This document shows positions 21,254 to 31,885 of a stretch of 64,000 bases of DNA, one piece after another. Source of the stretch: Leguminivora glycinivorella (taxonomy: Eukaryota; Arthropoda; Insecta; Lepidoptera; Tortricidae); contig NC_062991.1 of assembly GCF_023078275.1 (NCBI RefSeq), forward strand, positions 3,782,001-3,846,000. The letters run 5' to 3'. The notes under the pieces were generated by a model. The model was given only the letters and a program-made list of their open reading frames with translations. It was not told the DNA's origin and ran no database searches. A program made the position numbers and the translations under genes. How positions within the stretch are numbered: position 1 is the stretch's first letter; each line of letters starts with the position of its first letter.

Positions 21254-21894
21254 AATGTGTAGTTATGGTGGATAATCTTGGCCACCACGGCCTTTCATGC
21301 AACCGAAGTGCTGGGAGAATTCCTCGCCACGCCAGCCTCAACGATGTCATCCGGAGGGCCCTTGTTAGTGCAAAAGTGCCGGCCGTCCTCGAACCCAATG
21401 GACTGGCCAGGGTTGACGGCAAGAGGCCTGACGGAATGACGCTGGTGCCTTGGAGTATGGGTCGGCCGCTTGTCTGGGATGCTACTTGTGTAGATACCCT
21501 GGCGCCGTCCCATGTTCCAGGCACCAAAGTTGGTGCTGGGGCGGCTGCACCATTGGCTGAAGACCTCAAGCGTCGCAAGTATGTCACCCTCGGCAGTAGT
21601 TACATATTTGCGGCGTTTGGGGTCGAAACCATGGGGCCGTGGGGGCCAAGTGCGCGTTGCCTCTACAAGGAGCTATCTAAGCGCCTTATAGACGCTTCTG
21701 GTGACCAGAGGGCTGGTCAATACCTTGCTCAGCGGATCAGCATTTCTATCCAGCGGGGCAATGCGGCCAGCCTTCTGGGCACCTTACCCAACGAGCAAGA
21801 CCTGGGCCAAATATTTTATTTATAAGTTTTAATGTAAGTTTTAATTTAAGTGTTTATTATATTATTTTTATGTTGTTTATAAATAAATGAATAT
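21254..21894 (+). mobile_element. 5'-truncated retroelement inserted in SINE N, 9-bp duplication
   Basis: TATTTATCT occurs at 21245-21253 and 21895-21903, directly flanking the insertion. The insertion holds the C-terminal coding part of a retroelement and an AT-rich 3' tail with AATAAA (21881-21886). 5' truncation plus a short direct duplication is typical of target-primed reverse transcription. Confidence 0.75.
21265..21825 (+). pseudogene. Retroelement C-terminal domain, PDG/WDAT type (endonuclease-like)
   Basis: A 186-residue open frame to TAA at 21823-21825. Motifs in order: HHGLSC (residues about 7-12), RHASLNDVIRRAL (about 21-33), EPNGLARVDGKRPDGMTLVPW (about 43-63, with the PDG), VWDATCVDT (about 69-77), FGVETMGPWGPSA and LAQRISISIQRGNAASLLGT near the end. 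The spacing of E, PD and D-x-T resembles a PD-(D/E)XK restriction-like endonuclease fold such as that at the C-terminus of some site-specific LINEs; this is an inference. I recognise the sequence type from many animal retroelement proteins. The reverse transcriptase part is missing, so it is a truncated copy even though this part is open. Confidence 0.65.
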
Positions 21895-22074
21895 TATTTA
21901 TCTATATAAGTATGTATATCGTCGCCTAGCACCCATAGTACAAGCTTTGCTTAGTTTGGGGCTAGGTTGATCTGTGTAAGGTGTCCCCCTATATTTATTT
22001 ATTTTATAATCTTTTTTTTTATAACTTTCTTTTATAACCTTTTTCAAAATATGTACTGACGTGATACCATGATA

Positions 22075-22240
22075 TATGTCATTTATTCTTATAAAATAAA
22101 AACACGCAGAAATATTTAGAAAATGTATGATTTTTGCCACTTCCGGGCTGCGAAACAGCGCCATCTAGTTATATCCGTAAAAGGCCCATACATTTCAGGG
22201 GTACACTTTTTTGTATGGGCTTTGTCAGTCCCGGTATGTA
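22075..22240 (-). repeat. Family L repeat, minus orientation
   Basis: Reverse of the 20705 copy: TAAAAACACGCAGAAATATT, CTGCGAAACAGCGCCATCTA, GGCCCATACATTTCAGGGGT and TTTGTCAGTCCCGG. Confidence 0.75.
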
Positions 22241-22249
22241 TCGTCCTTG

Positions 22250-22870
22250 GTATGTATATATTTTTTGAATAAGAATAAGAAAACATTTATTGCCACACAA
22301 ATAAAAATTTAACATTTACACAAAAATAATAAAAAATAAAATAAACAATTAGCATGCATGTCAAAAGGAACGGGCTCAGCATGTTATGCTGCGCAGCCAT
22401 TTTATTACAAATTGACGGCGCAACGCTGATTTTCAGTCCGTCCCCTTTTCTGAACCTCATTAACAACTATGCTTCAACTATGCGGTGTAGGTATGTATTT
22501 AACACGAACAGTATTTATGCTGAAATACGTACTTTTACATAATAGGCAATTTTCGTAATTTACATGAAGCAGAATAAAAAAAAATGAAGGAGAGAAAAAT
22601 AAATTTTAATTTTGTATAAGAGAATATTGTACTTATCATGTTTTTAATCAGGCAATAATAAAATGAGCAGAAAAAAAACGTTTAAAGCATGTAGCACATA
22701 CACCATTTTATGTAACTATATTCTCAGTGGCAACTTGGTAGTTTAATAAAAGTATTGTTGGCATAATGGAATAAGAGAAAAGTTGTGGAGCGAGAATTAA
22801 ATACGATTTTTTTTCTCGATACATAAACCGAACAATTACTGACCCTGATATTATTCGTACATTTTAGAAC
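22250..22870. other. No gene seen; retroelement-like A-rich tail
   Basis: 22265-22350 (AAGAAAACATTTATTGCCAC then CACAAATAAAAATTTAACAT) looks like the minus-strand 3' end of a LINE. The rest is AT-rich with no supported frame. Confidence 0.45.
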
Positions 22871-23073
22871 GACGGCCTAGCCAAAGTGCCTACACCATAC
22901 TATCCATCCATACTAATATCACAGTATAAAGCAGTAATAACTCTTCTTACAAACTTCACGCCGCGCGGTGTGTCGAAAAACTACCCTCGCATGCAGCGAA
23001 AACATGCGAAAGGGATGAATTGGGTTGGACAGTCGGGGCCGCGTTTGCGCGCTGTGTTGACGTGTGTGTGAAA

Positions 23074-23183
23074 ATGACGTCAGTGCCGAGGACATTTCGT
23101 TACTGTAGTGTTTATGGATGTATGGAGAACAGTTCTAAAAATCCGGATATAACATTATTCACAATTCCTAGACTTCCAGAAAA
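23074..23183 (+). CDS. THAP-type zinc finger, first exon (candidate)
   Basis: ATG at 23074 opens 36 codons plus 2 bases, ending at a consensus donor GTAAGTGG (23184). The peptide has RYCSVYGCMENSSKNPDITL then FTIPRLPEK, matching the start of a THAP domain: C-x4-C followed by F-x-I/F-P. THAP domains are about 90-residue C2CH DNA-binding modules found in host regulators and in P-element transposases. The upstream 150 bp is relatively GC-rich. The next exon is doubtful (see 23323-23385), so this may be a decayed gene or transposase relic. Confidence 0.5.
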
Positions 23184-23322
23184 GTAAGTGGTTGTTATAC
23201 TTATATATTTGTAGTGTTAGGTAAAAGTGAGATTTAAAGCTATAATGGCGCATTAAAATCAATAAGGATTTACCTGTAACGACATTAATTACATTGCAAC
23301 CAAATACTTGTTTTTTATTTAG

Positions 23323-23385
23323 GTAGATATCGAAAGTTTGGGACCAACTTAAATATTGTGGAACCATCTATTCAGTCATTTTATG
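23323..23385 (+). pseudogene. Possible second THAP exon with an in-frame stop
   Basis: After the acceptor TTTTTTATTTAG (ends 23322), the frame that continues the first exon reads a TAG stop and then ISKVWDQLKYCG. The Trp would fit the conserved THAP tryptophan after the F-x-I-P segment. The stop three bases into the exon suggests decay, if this is an exon at all. From 23386 to 23810 nothing is recognised. Confidence 0.25.
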
Positions 23386-23814
23386 AAAATACTATTTCGT
23401 CAGTATTTAAGAAAAAAACACGTACCTACTTGAATGGTACGTGGTAGAAAGTGCGTTTTTGTTTTAAATAATATCTAATTATAACATATAAATTACCACA
23501 TCCGTGATGTAATGTAAAAAGCCCTCCCCGTAAATATCTAATTTTGCTCCCTTGTTACACAATCTAGTATTGCGCGTATGAGACTAATATACTATGAACA
23601 ATATTTTTTTGTGTATTCAATATTGACTGGTGTGGTATTGTTATACTAATACTTACAGTTACCTAAGAGTACCTATTAGATAACAACTTACTTTGTACGA
23701 AGTTGATTGATTAACTTTATAGTAATTTTGTTCAACCCTGCGTGACCTTGCGCAGTAGAGACACACGCATCGACCTGCCGGAGATTAACTACTGAGTATT
23801 CTTTATACTGTGCT

Positions 23815-23990
23815 AATATTCTAAATGGGAAACTTGTGTGTGTCTGTTTGTTTGTCCGTCCTTTACGGCAAAACGGAGCGACGAATTGTCGTGATTTTTT
23901 TAAGTGGAGATAGTTGAAGGGATGCCGAGTGACATAGGCTACTTTTTGTCTCTTTCTAACGCGAGCGAAGCCGCGGACATCGTTGGCGCT
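23815..23990 (-). repeat. Family M repeat, minus orientation
   Basis: Reverse of 14738-14930: ATTCTAAATGGGAAACTTGT, CCGTCCTTTACGGCAAAACG, AGTGACATAGGCTACTTTTT and GCGAGCGAAGCCGCGGAC. Confidence 0.75.
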
Positions 23991-24010
23991 ACGTCGTCGC
24001 TGAGTTCGAA

Positions 24011-24900
24011 ATTAATAGTTTTTAAAAAACACTATAAAACACGCTTTTATAAATGCACGTAAAAGCTAAAAATAAATTATGGATCGTTCAAGTTGTCTCT
24101 ATTTGTTAGCTGAAGTTTAAAAACTATGTGCTTTTAATTATAATATTTGATTGTAAAAGCGTGGGGCGCTGGAACAGGAAAGACTTTTTGTATAACTTGC
24201 TGATAAATCAAATTATGCTATGTTACGGGAAGGAGGTTACACAGATTGACGCGCTAACTGGAGTTGCAGGATGACTAGTAGGTTCTACATTAAACAGTCA
24301 AATCAATTAAAAGTCAGTGTTCAAAGTAGGTACCAGTTTGTCGAACTCAGACAAAATATGCGCTAGTAGCGAGGAGAGTCGACAGTCACCGACACTTAGA
24401 ACGCCGCTTTTTTCCGGTAATCAAAGTACAAAAGGGGAAAGTGTCTACAGTGACAGGATGCAGAGTTCTTGTTCGTGGACGAGATATCTTTGGTTCTCTT
24501 TGGTAACCCTTAGGCGGCATATGTAAACGTTATGTTCTTATGCAACTTCATTCGCCAGGAAGTTCGGATTAGTATTTGTTTACAAGAAAGTCTTTCCTGT
24601 TCCAGCGCCCCACGCTTTTACAATCAAATATTATAATTAAAAGCACATAGTTTTTAAACTTCAGCTAACAAATAGAGACAACTTGAACGATCCATAATTT
24701 ATTTTTGGCTTTTACGTGCATTTATAAAAGCGTGTTTTATAGTGTTTTTTAAACTATTAATTTATTTTATACTTTTTAGTCATTAATAATGAAATACTTT
24801 TAACATTTATACATAAATTTATTTCAAGTAGGCGGATTCTACATGCCATTTGTGGCTTAACGTGTACTTATTGCTAATTGCTACTTAATAATAACTAGCG
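24011..24900. mobile_element. Palindromic element, copy 2 (inverted relative to copy 1)
   Basis: Arms 24011-24184 and 24589-24761 are essentially perfect reverse complements; the loop is about 400 bp, longer than in copy 1 and only partly related to it. The right flank 24762-24900 is the reverse complement of 3450-3570. A block of about 27 bp in each arm (near 24097-24125 and its mirror) differs completely from the equivalent block in copy 1 although the rest of the arm is shared. Confidence 0.78.
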
Positions 24901-25121
24901 GCTACCTTCTTATTACGGTATTATCATAAAAATGTTTATACCTAGTAAGTTATCCGTAAAAGATAGACAATATAGACATGTGCCATCGCGGACTTTTTGA
25001 AGACATTAGAGGGACATACTTTCGCCATACATTGTTTTGAAGCTCTCAGCTAGTGGGATTTTGTTTGACTCGATTAGAAAATATTGTCACATTTCAACTA
25101 ATTCAAACAAAATTTAAGTAT

Positions 25122-28100
25122 TTCTTTTTTGCCGAGCCCCCCTTTATTTGCTCTTAAGGGTCACAGGAAAACCATTACCCAACTTATTTTAAATACAACG
25201 TTGATCTTTCTTTCATGCGGGGGGCTTCGCCCCACGAGCCCCCCTTTGTTTGCTCTTAAAGGTCACAAGAAGACGCTAACCCAACTTATTTTAAATACTA
25301 CGTTGATCTTTCTTTTATGCGGGGGGCTTCGCCCCCCGAGCCCCCCTTTTCGTTACTCTTAAGGATCACAAGAAAACCCTAAACCAACTTATTTTAAATA
25401 CAACGTTTATCTTTCTTTTATGCGGGGGCTTCGCCCCCCGAGCCCCCCTTTGTTTGCTCTTAAAGGTCACAAGAAAACGCTAACCCAACTTATCTTAAAT
25501 ACTACGTTAATCTTTCTTTCATGCGGGGGGCTTCGCCCCCCGAGCCCCCCTTTGTTTGCTCTTAAAGGTCACAAGAAAACGCTAACCCAACTTATTTAAA
25601 TACTGCGTTGATCTTTCTTTCATGCGGGGGCTTCGCCCCCGAGCCCCCCTTTTCTTTGCTCTGAAAGGTCACAAGAAAACCCTAAATCAACTTATTTTAA
25701 ATACAAAGTTGATCTTTCTTTCATGCGGGGGCTTCGCCCCCCGAGCCCCCCTTTGTTTGCTCTTAAAGGTCACAAGAAAACGCTAACCCAACTTATTTTA
25801 AATACAACGTTGATCTTTCTTTTATGCGGGGGGCTTCGCCCCCCGAGCCCCCCTTTGTTTGCTCTTAAAGGTCACAAGAAAACGCTAACCCAACTTATTT
25901 TAAATACTACGTTAATCTTTCTTTTATGCGGGGGCTTCGCCCCCGAGCCCCCTTTTCGTTACTCTTAAGGGTAACAAGAAAACCCTAACCCAACTTATTT
26001 TAAATACAACGTTTATCTTTCTTTTATGCGGGGGGCTTCGCCCCCCGAGCCCCCCTTTGTTTGCTCTTAAAGGTCACAAGAAAACGCTAACCCAACTTAT
26101 CTTAAATACTTTTGTTTGCTCTTAAAGGTCACAAGAAAACGCTAACCCAACTTATTCTAAATACCTCTGATCTTTCTTTCATGCGGGGGCTTCGCCCCCC
26201 GAGCCCCCCTTTTCTTTACTCTTAAGGATCACAAGAAAACCTTAACCCAACTTATTTTAAATACAACGTTGATCTTTCTTTTATGCGGGGGGCTTCGCCC
26301 CCCGAGCCCCCCTTTGTTTGCTCTGAAAGGTCACAAGAAAACGCTAACCCAACTTATTTTAAATACTACGTTGATCTTTCTTTCATGCGGGGGCTTCGCC
26401 CCCGAGCCCCCTTTTCGTTACTCTTAAGGGTCACAAGAAAACCTAACCCAACTTATTTTAAATACAACGTTGATCTTTCTTTTATGCGGGGGCTTCGCCC
26501 CCGAGCCCCCCTTTGTTTACTCTGAAAGGTCACAAGAAAACCCTAAATCAACTTATTTTAAATACAAAGTTGATCTTTCTTTCGTGCTTCGCCCCCGAGC
26601 CCCCTTTGTTTGCTCTTAAAGGTCACAAGAAAACGCTAACCCAACTTATCTTAAATACTACGTTAATCTTTCTTTCATGCGGGGGCTTCGCCCCCGAGCC
26701 CCCTTTGTTTGCTCTTAAAGGTCACAAGAAAACGCTAACCCAACTTATTCTAAATACTGCGTTGATCTTTCTTTTATGCGGGGGCTTCGCCCCCGAGCCC
26801 CCTTTGTTTGCTCTGAAAGGTCACAAGAAAACCCTAAATCAACTTATTTTAAATACAAAGTTGATCTTTCTTTCGTGCGGGGGGCTTTGCCCCCCGAGCC
26901 CCCCTTTGTTTGCTCTTAAAGGTCACAAGAAAACGCTAACCCAACTTATTTTAAATACAACGTTGATCTTTCTTTTATGCGGGGGGCTTCGCCCCCCGAG
27001 CCCCCCTTTGTTTGCTCTTAAAGGTCACAAGAAAACGCTAACCCAACTTATTTTAAATACTACGTTGATCTTTCTTTTATGCGGGGGCTTCGCCCCCGAG
27101 CCCCCTTTTCGTTACTCTTAAGGGTCACAAGAAAACCCTAACCCAACTTATTTTAAATACAACGTTGATCTTTCTTTTATGCGGGGGCTTCGCCCCCGAG
27201 CCCCCCTTTGTTTGCTCTTAAAGGTCACAAGAAAACCTAACCCAACTTATTTTAAATACAAAGTTGATCTTTTTTCGTGCGGGGGGCTTGCTCCCCCTTT
27301 GTTTGCTCTTAAGGTCACAAGAAAACGCTAACCCAACTTATTCTAAATACTGCGTTGATCTTTCTTTCATGCGGGGGCTTCGCCCCCGAGCCCCCTTTTC
27401 TTTACTCTTAAGGATCACAAGAAAACCTTAACCCAACTTATTTTAAATACAACGTTGATCTTTCTTTTATGCGGGGGCTTCGCCCCCGAGCCCCCTTTGT
27501 TTGCTCTGAAAGGTCACAAGAAAACGCTAACCCAACTTATTTTAAATACTACGTTGATCTTTCTTTCATGCGGGGGCTTCGCCCCCGAGCCCCCTTTTCT
27601 TTACTCTTAAGGATCACAAGAAAACCTTAACCCAACTTATTTTAAATACAACGTTGATCTTTCTTTCATGCGGGGGCTTCGCCCCCGAGCCCCCCTTTGT
27701 TTACTCTGAAAGGTCACAAGAAAACCCTAAATCAACTTATTTTAAATACAAAGTTGATCTTTCTTTCGTGCGGGGGGCTTCGCCCCCGAGCCCCCTTTGT
27801 TTGCTCTTAAAGGTCACAAGAAAACGCTAACCCAACTTATTTTAAATACAACGTTGATCTTTCTTTTATGCGGGGGGCTTCGCCCCCCGAGCCCCCCTTT
27901 GTTTGCTCTTAAAGGTCACAAGAAAACGCTAACCCAACTTATTTTAAATACTACGTTAATCTTTCTTTTATGCGGGGGGCTTCGCCCCCGAGCCCCCTTT
28001 TCGTTACTCTTAAGGGTAACAAGAAAACCCTAACCCAACTTATTTTAAATACAACGTTTATCTTTCTTTTATGCGGGGGCTTCGCCCCCGAGCCCCCCTT

Positions 28101-29150
28101 GTTTGCTCTTAAAGTCACAAGAAAACGCTAACCCAACTTATCTTAAATACTTTTGTTTGCTCTTAAAGGTCACAAGAAAACGCTAACCCAACTTATTCTA
28201 AATACTACGTTGACCTTTCTTTCATGCGGGGGCTTCGCCCCCGAGCCCCCCTTTTCTTTACTCTTAAGGATCACAAGAAAACCTTAACCCAACTTATTTT
28301 AAATACAACGTTGATCTTTCTTTTATGCGGGGGGCTTCGCCCCCCGAGCCCCCCTTTGTTTGCTCTGAAAGGTCACAAGAAAACGCTAACCCAACTTATT
28401 TTAAATACTACGTTAATCTTTCTTTTATGCGGGGGCTTCGCCCCCGAGCCCCCTTTTCGTTACTCTTAAGGGTATCAAGAAAACCCTAACCTAACTTATT
28501 TTAAAAACAACGTTTATCTTTCTTTTAAGCGGGGGGCTTCGCCCCCGAGCCCCCCTTTGCTCTGAAAGGTCGCAAGAAAACGCTAACCCAACTTATTTTA
28601 AATACTACGTTAATCTTTCTTTTATGCGGGGGCTTCGCCCCCGAGCCCCCTTTTCGTTGCTCTTAAGGGTAACAAGAAAACCCTAACCCAACTTATTTTA
28701 AATACAACGTTTATCTTTCTTTTATGCGGGGGCTTCGCCCCCGAGCCCCCTTTGTTTGCTCTTAAAGGTCACAAGAAAACGCTAACCCAACTTATTCTAA
28801 ATACTACGTTGATCTTTCTTTCATGCGGGGGGCTTCGCCCCCCGAGCCCCCCTTTGTTTGCTCTGAAAGGTCACAAGAAAACGCTAACCCAACTTATTTT
28901 AAATACTACGTTAATCATTCTTTTATGCGGGGGGCTTCGCCCCCCGAGCCCCCCTTTTTGTTACTCGTAAGGGTAACAAGAAAACCCTAACCCAACTTAT
29001 TTTAAATACAACGTTTATCTTTCTTTTATGCGGGGCTTCGCCCCCGAGCCCCCTTTTGTTTGCTCTTAAAGGTCACAAGAAAACGCTAACCCAACTTATT
29101 TTAAATACTACGTTGATCTTTCTTTCATGCTTCCCCCTCGAGCCCCCCTT
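25122..29150 (+). repeat. Array A, about 40 units (left arm of the fold-back)
   Basis: About 4 kb of tandem units of roughly 95-100 bp: CCCCCTTTGTTTGCTCTTAA, AGGTCACAAGAAAACGCTAA, CCCAACTTATTTTAAATAC, CTTTCTTTTATGC, then GGGGGGCTTCGCCCCCCGAG. Some units have lost a few bases; those with 5 or 6 Gs alternate. The inverted repeat around CTTCG is kept in nearly all. Long frames with LILNTTLIF repeats arise from the periodicity and are not considered genes. Confidence 0.95.
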
Positions 29151-29160
29151 TTTCTTTTTT

Positions 29161-29905
29161 CTGTTCTTATCTTCCGGCACCATCATCAGGCCTTGAAACC
29201 TAATCGTAGTCATAGTTCATTACAAAACTTTTCTAAGAAGCCCAAAAACATCTATGATACGATGTTCCATCATGTAGTTCCAGTTCATATCTTCCGGCTC
29301 CATCATCAGACCTTGAAACCTAATCGTAGTCAAAGTTCATTACAAGACTTTTCTAAGAAGCCCAAACACAGCTATGATACGATGTTCCATCATGTAGTTC
29401 CAGTTCATATCTTCCGGCTCCATCATAAGACCTTGAAACCTAATCGTAGTCAAAGTTCATTACAAGACTTTTCTAAGAAGCCCAAAAACAGCTATGATAC
29501 GATGTTCCATCATGTAGTTCCAGTTCATATCTTCCGGCTCCATCATCAGACCTTGAAACCTAATTGTAGTCAAAGTTCATTACAAGACTTTCCTAAGAAG
29601 CCCAAAAACAGCTATGATACGATGTTCCATCATGTAGTTCCAGTTCATATCTTCCGGCTCCATCATCAGACCTTGAAACCTAATCGTAGTCAAAGTTCAT
29701 TACAAGACTTTTCTAAGAAACCCAAAAACAGCTATGATACGATGTTCCATCATGTAGTTCCAGTTCATATCTTTCGGCTTCATCATCAGACCTTGAAACC
29801 TAATTGTAGTCAAAGTTCATTACAAGACTTTTCTAAGAAACCCAAAAACGGCTATGATACGATGTTCCATCATGTAGTTCCAGTTCATATCTTCCGACTC
29901 CATCA
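29161..29905 (+). repeat. Array B, 120-bp units (left arm)
   Basis: Six units with an exact 120-bp step (CCAGTTCATATCTTCCGGCT recurs at 29279, 29399, 29519, 29639, 29759, 29879). Each has the core GGCTCCATCATCAGACC, TCATTACAAGACTTTTCTAA and TACGATGTTCCATCATGTAG. As 120 is divisible by three, one frame (29127-30053, 308 residues) stays open through all units, with a 40-residue repeat containing SLQDFSKKPKNSYDTMFHHV. I see no domain, signal or start context; coding is doubtful. Confidence 0.93.
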
Positions 29906-30067
29906 TCAGATCAGCTCAACAGTACCATATTATTGTATTGTCATCGGAACTACATATAGCTGCCAATTTTCATTACGCTACGACTCCTGGAAGATGGTTA
30001 AATTAGCTTCCTTAGATTCCATTACATACATAGTTACATACACGACGACCTAATAAAAGCGTGTTAA
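29906..30067 (+). repeat. Fold-back unique arm, left
   Basis: From CATCAGATCAGCTCAACAGT to CGACCTAATAAAAGCGTGTT. It is the reverse complement of 31287-31445 with scattered mismatches, and so forms the inner stem of the 25-33 kb structure. Confidence 0.85.
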
Positions 30068-30126
30068 AAAAAAAAAAAAATTTAACTGTTTATTTCAGTC
30101 ATTTTTTATAGCAAACAAAACTCTTA

Positions 30127-30212
30127 GGACCGGTTGCACCAATGAGAAGTTCCATAGAAGTCTGCTGAGTGACGATGATGTGTCTGTCAAATGTGGTTGA
30201 TGCAACTGGCCC
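30127..30212. mobile_element. Small Harbinger-like MITE in the fold-back spacer
   Basis: GGACCGGTTGCACCAA at the left and TTGATGCAACTGGCCC at the right, flanked by TTA (30124-30126 and 30213-30215). Related to 39179-39284. Confidence 0.6.
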
Positions 30213-30215
30213 TTA

Positions 30216-30577
30216 ATTGACCGCAGCGATAGCAAGGTCTACGTTTTATCTCGAAAAATTTGCTTTTGTATGTCCGGATGTCTCGCTCTACAGGTCGCAA
30301 TTTTGAACTGATTCGCGTGAAATTTTGTGACCAGATTCTATGAGCCAATAAAATTTTTTTGTCGTCCCAGATTTTGGAAATTGCTCAAAATGACAAAGTC
30401 ATGCTGCCTCGCGCCTTAACTAATAGCCTAATTGATATCAAAAAAGTTTTGTCTTTTATATACATGTAAATAGAGTCCTTTTTCAAAAATTCAGACCTTT
30501 TGGAACACGACTTTAGACGGTATATAAATATGTAAATTTATTCTTTAGAATAAGTATTATAATTTCGCCAGCCTACG
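30216..30577. other. Fold-back spacer, no gene seen
   Basis: Non-coding. ACAGGTCGCAATTTTGAACT and AAATTTTGTGACCAGATTCT read like a further interspersed repeat, but there is no second copy in the window. Confidence 0.45.
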
Positions 30578-30665
30578 TATGATTCGCTATGGCCTATGGC
30601 GCAGTAGTAAATCTTTTGCTTTGCAGTCACGAGATTCCGAGTTCCAATTTCCTGGGCGCCATATC
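30578..30665 (+). mobile_element. tRNA-like SINE head (decayed)
   Basis: GGCCTATGGCGCAGTAGTAA supplies an A-box-like TGGCGCAGTAG; GAGTTCCAATTTC is a degraded B-box. No cloverleaf closes, so this is a SINE relic. The following 30670-31286 is AT-rich with no supported gene; 30935-31085 resembles 15085-15260. Confidence 0.4.
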
Positions 30666-31286
30666 ATTTTGTATGGTTTTGATTTTTGTATTTTTGTTTT
30701 TGAATTTTAATATCATATCTTTAAGCTAGAGGAAAAAGACGGATCCCCTTTAAGTTCCGGTTAGGTTAATGTATGTTTTTTCATGTGTTCGCCTGAATTT
30801 CATACTATTTGAGTTGAATCATTTTTGACATGAGTAAACGTCTTCAAAAAGTAAGGGAATAAACCAAATGTATTAAAGAAATATATTTTTGAGTAAATAA
30901 ATTGATTTATTTGAGCTCTAGAAAATACAATAAAATTCTTTCAGTCAAGTCATTGACTGCCATCTCTCGACAGTCGACTAAAACATTTAGAACCTCAGTT
31001 TTGACATTTTGATAGTCTTTACTTAATACAACTTATTATGACCTGATATGTATCAATCCTCAAATCCTAGATGGCGTTATTGTTACTACTGAAATAAATG
31101 CTTATTACTGTTCACAAAGAATCATGAGTCTCAATTCGCATTAAAATATTGCGAGGATATCAGAAATTGCCCATCCTTTCTCAGTACGAATGCCTAAAAT
31201 GCGGGATGTCTATAAGATTTAGTTATTTTACATTTATCAAACGTCGTTGGTGCAAACAAACATTTTTCACACACGCTAAGCTAGCG

Positions 31287-31445
31287 TTTTTAACATGCTT
31301 TTATTAGGTCGTCGTGTATGTACTATGTAAAGGAATCTAAGGCAGCTAATTTAACCATCTTTCAGGAGTCGTAGCGTAATGAAAATTGACAGATGTATGT
31401 AGTTCTGATGACAACACAATAATATGGTACAGTTGAACTGATCTG
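31287..31445 (-). repeat. Fold-back unique arm, right
   Basis: TTTTTAACATGCTTTTATTA to TACAGTTGAACTGATCTGAT, the mirror of 29906-30067. Confidence 0.85.
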
Positions 31446-31885
31446 ATGATGGAGCCGGAAGATATGAACTGGAACTACATGATGGAACATAGTATCATAG
31501 CTGTTTTTGGGTTTCTTAGAAAAGTCTTGTAATGAACTTTGACTACGATTAGGTTTCAAGGTCTGATGATGGAACAGGAAGATATGTATGAACTGGAACT
31601 ACTTGATGGAACATCGTATCATAGCTGTTTTTGGGTTTCTTAGAAAAGTCTTGTAATGAACTTTGACCACGATTAGGCTTCAAGGTCTGATGATGGAGCC
31701 GGAATATATGAACTGGAACTACATGATGAAGTTTATTACAAGACTTTTCTAAGAAACCCAAAAACACCTACGATACGAACTTTGACGACGTAATAGGTTT
31801 CAAGGTCTGATGATAGCCGGAAGCCGGAAGATATGAACTGGAACTACGTTATGGAACATCGTATCATACCTATTTTTGGGTTTCT
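31446..31885 (-). repeat. Array B, inverted and shorter (right arm)
   Basis: About three and a half units of the 120-bp repeat in reverse orientation (GATGATGGAGCCGGAAGATA and relatives at 31443, 31563, 31688, 31808), with insertions and deletions. One segment (31729-31780) is itself flipped. Confidence 0.88.

Larger units (their letters stand above)
21195..22010 (+). mobile_element. SINE family N, split by a retroelement insertion
   Basis: The left half (CATGTTCCTCAGTCGTGGATG, TTTTCTGTGTAGG, to 21253) and right half (from 21904: ATATAAGTATGTATATCGTC, GCCTAGCACCCATAGTACAA, TGTGTAAGGTGTCCCC and a TATTTATT tail) form one SINE body when the 21254-21894 insertion and one target copy are set aside. 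Confidence 0.65.

Noticed and set aside
25122..29150. Many open frames with LQLILNTTLIFL and RPPSPP repeats as a repetitive protein gene
   Set aside because: They change frame from unit to unit, occur on both strands of the other arrays, and follow the minisatellite period; no domain or gene structure.
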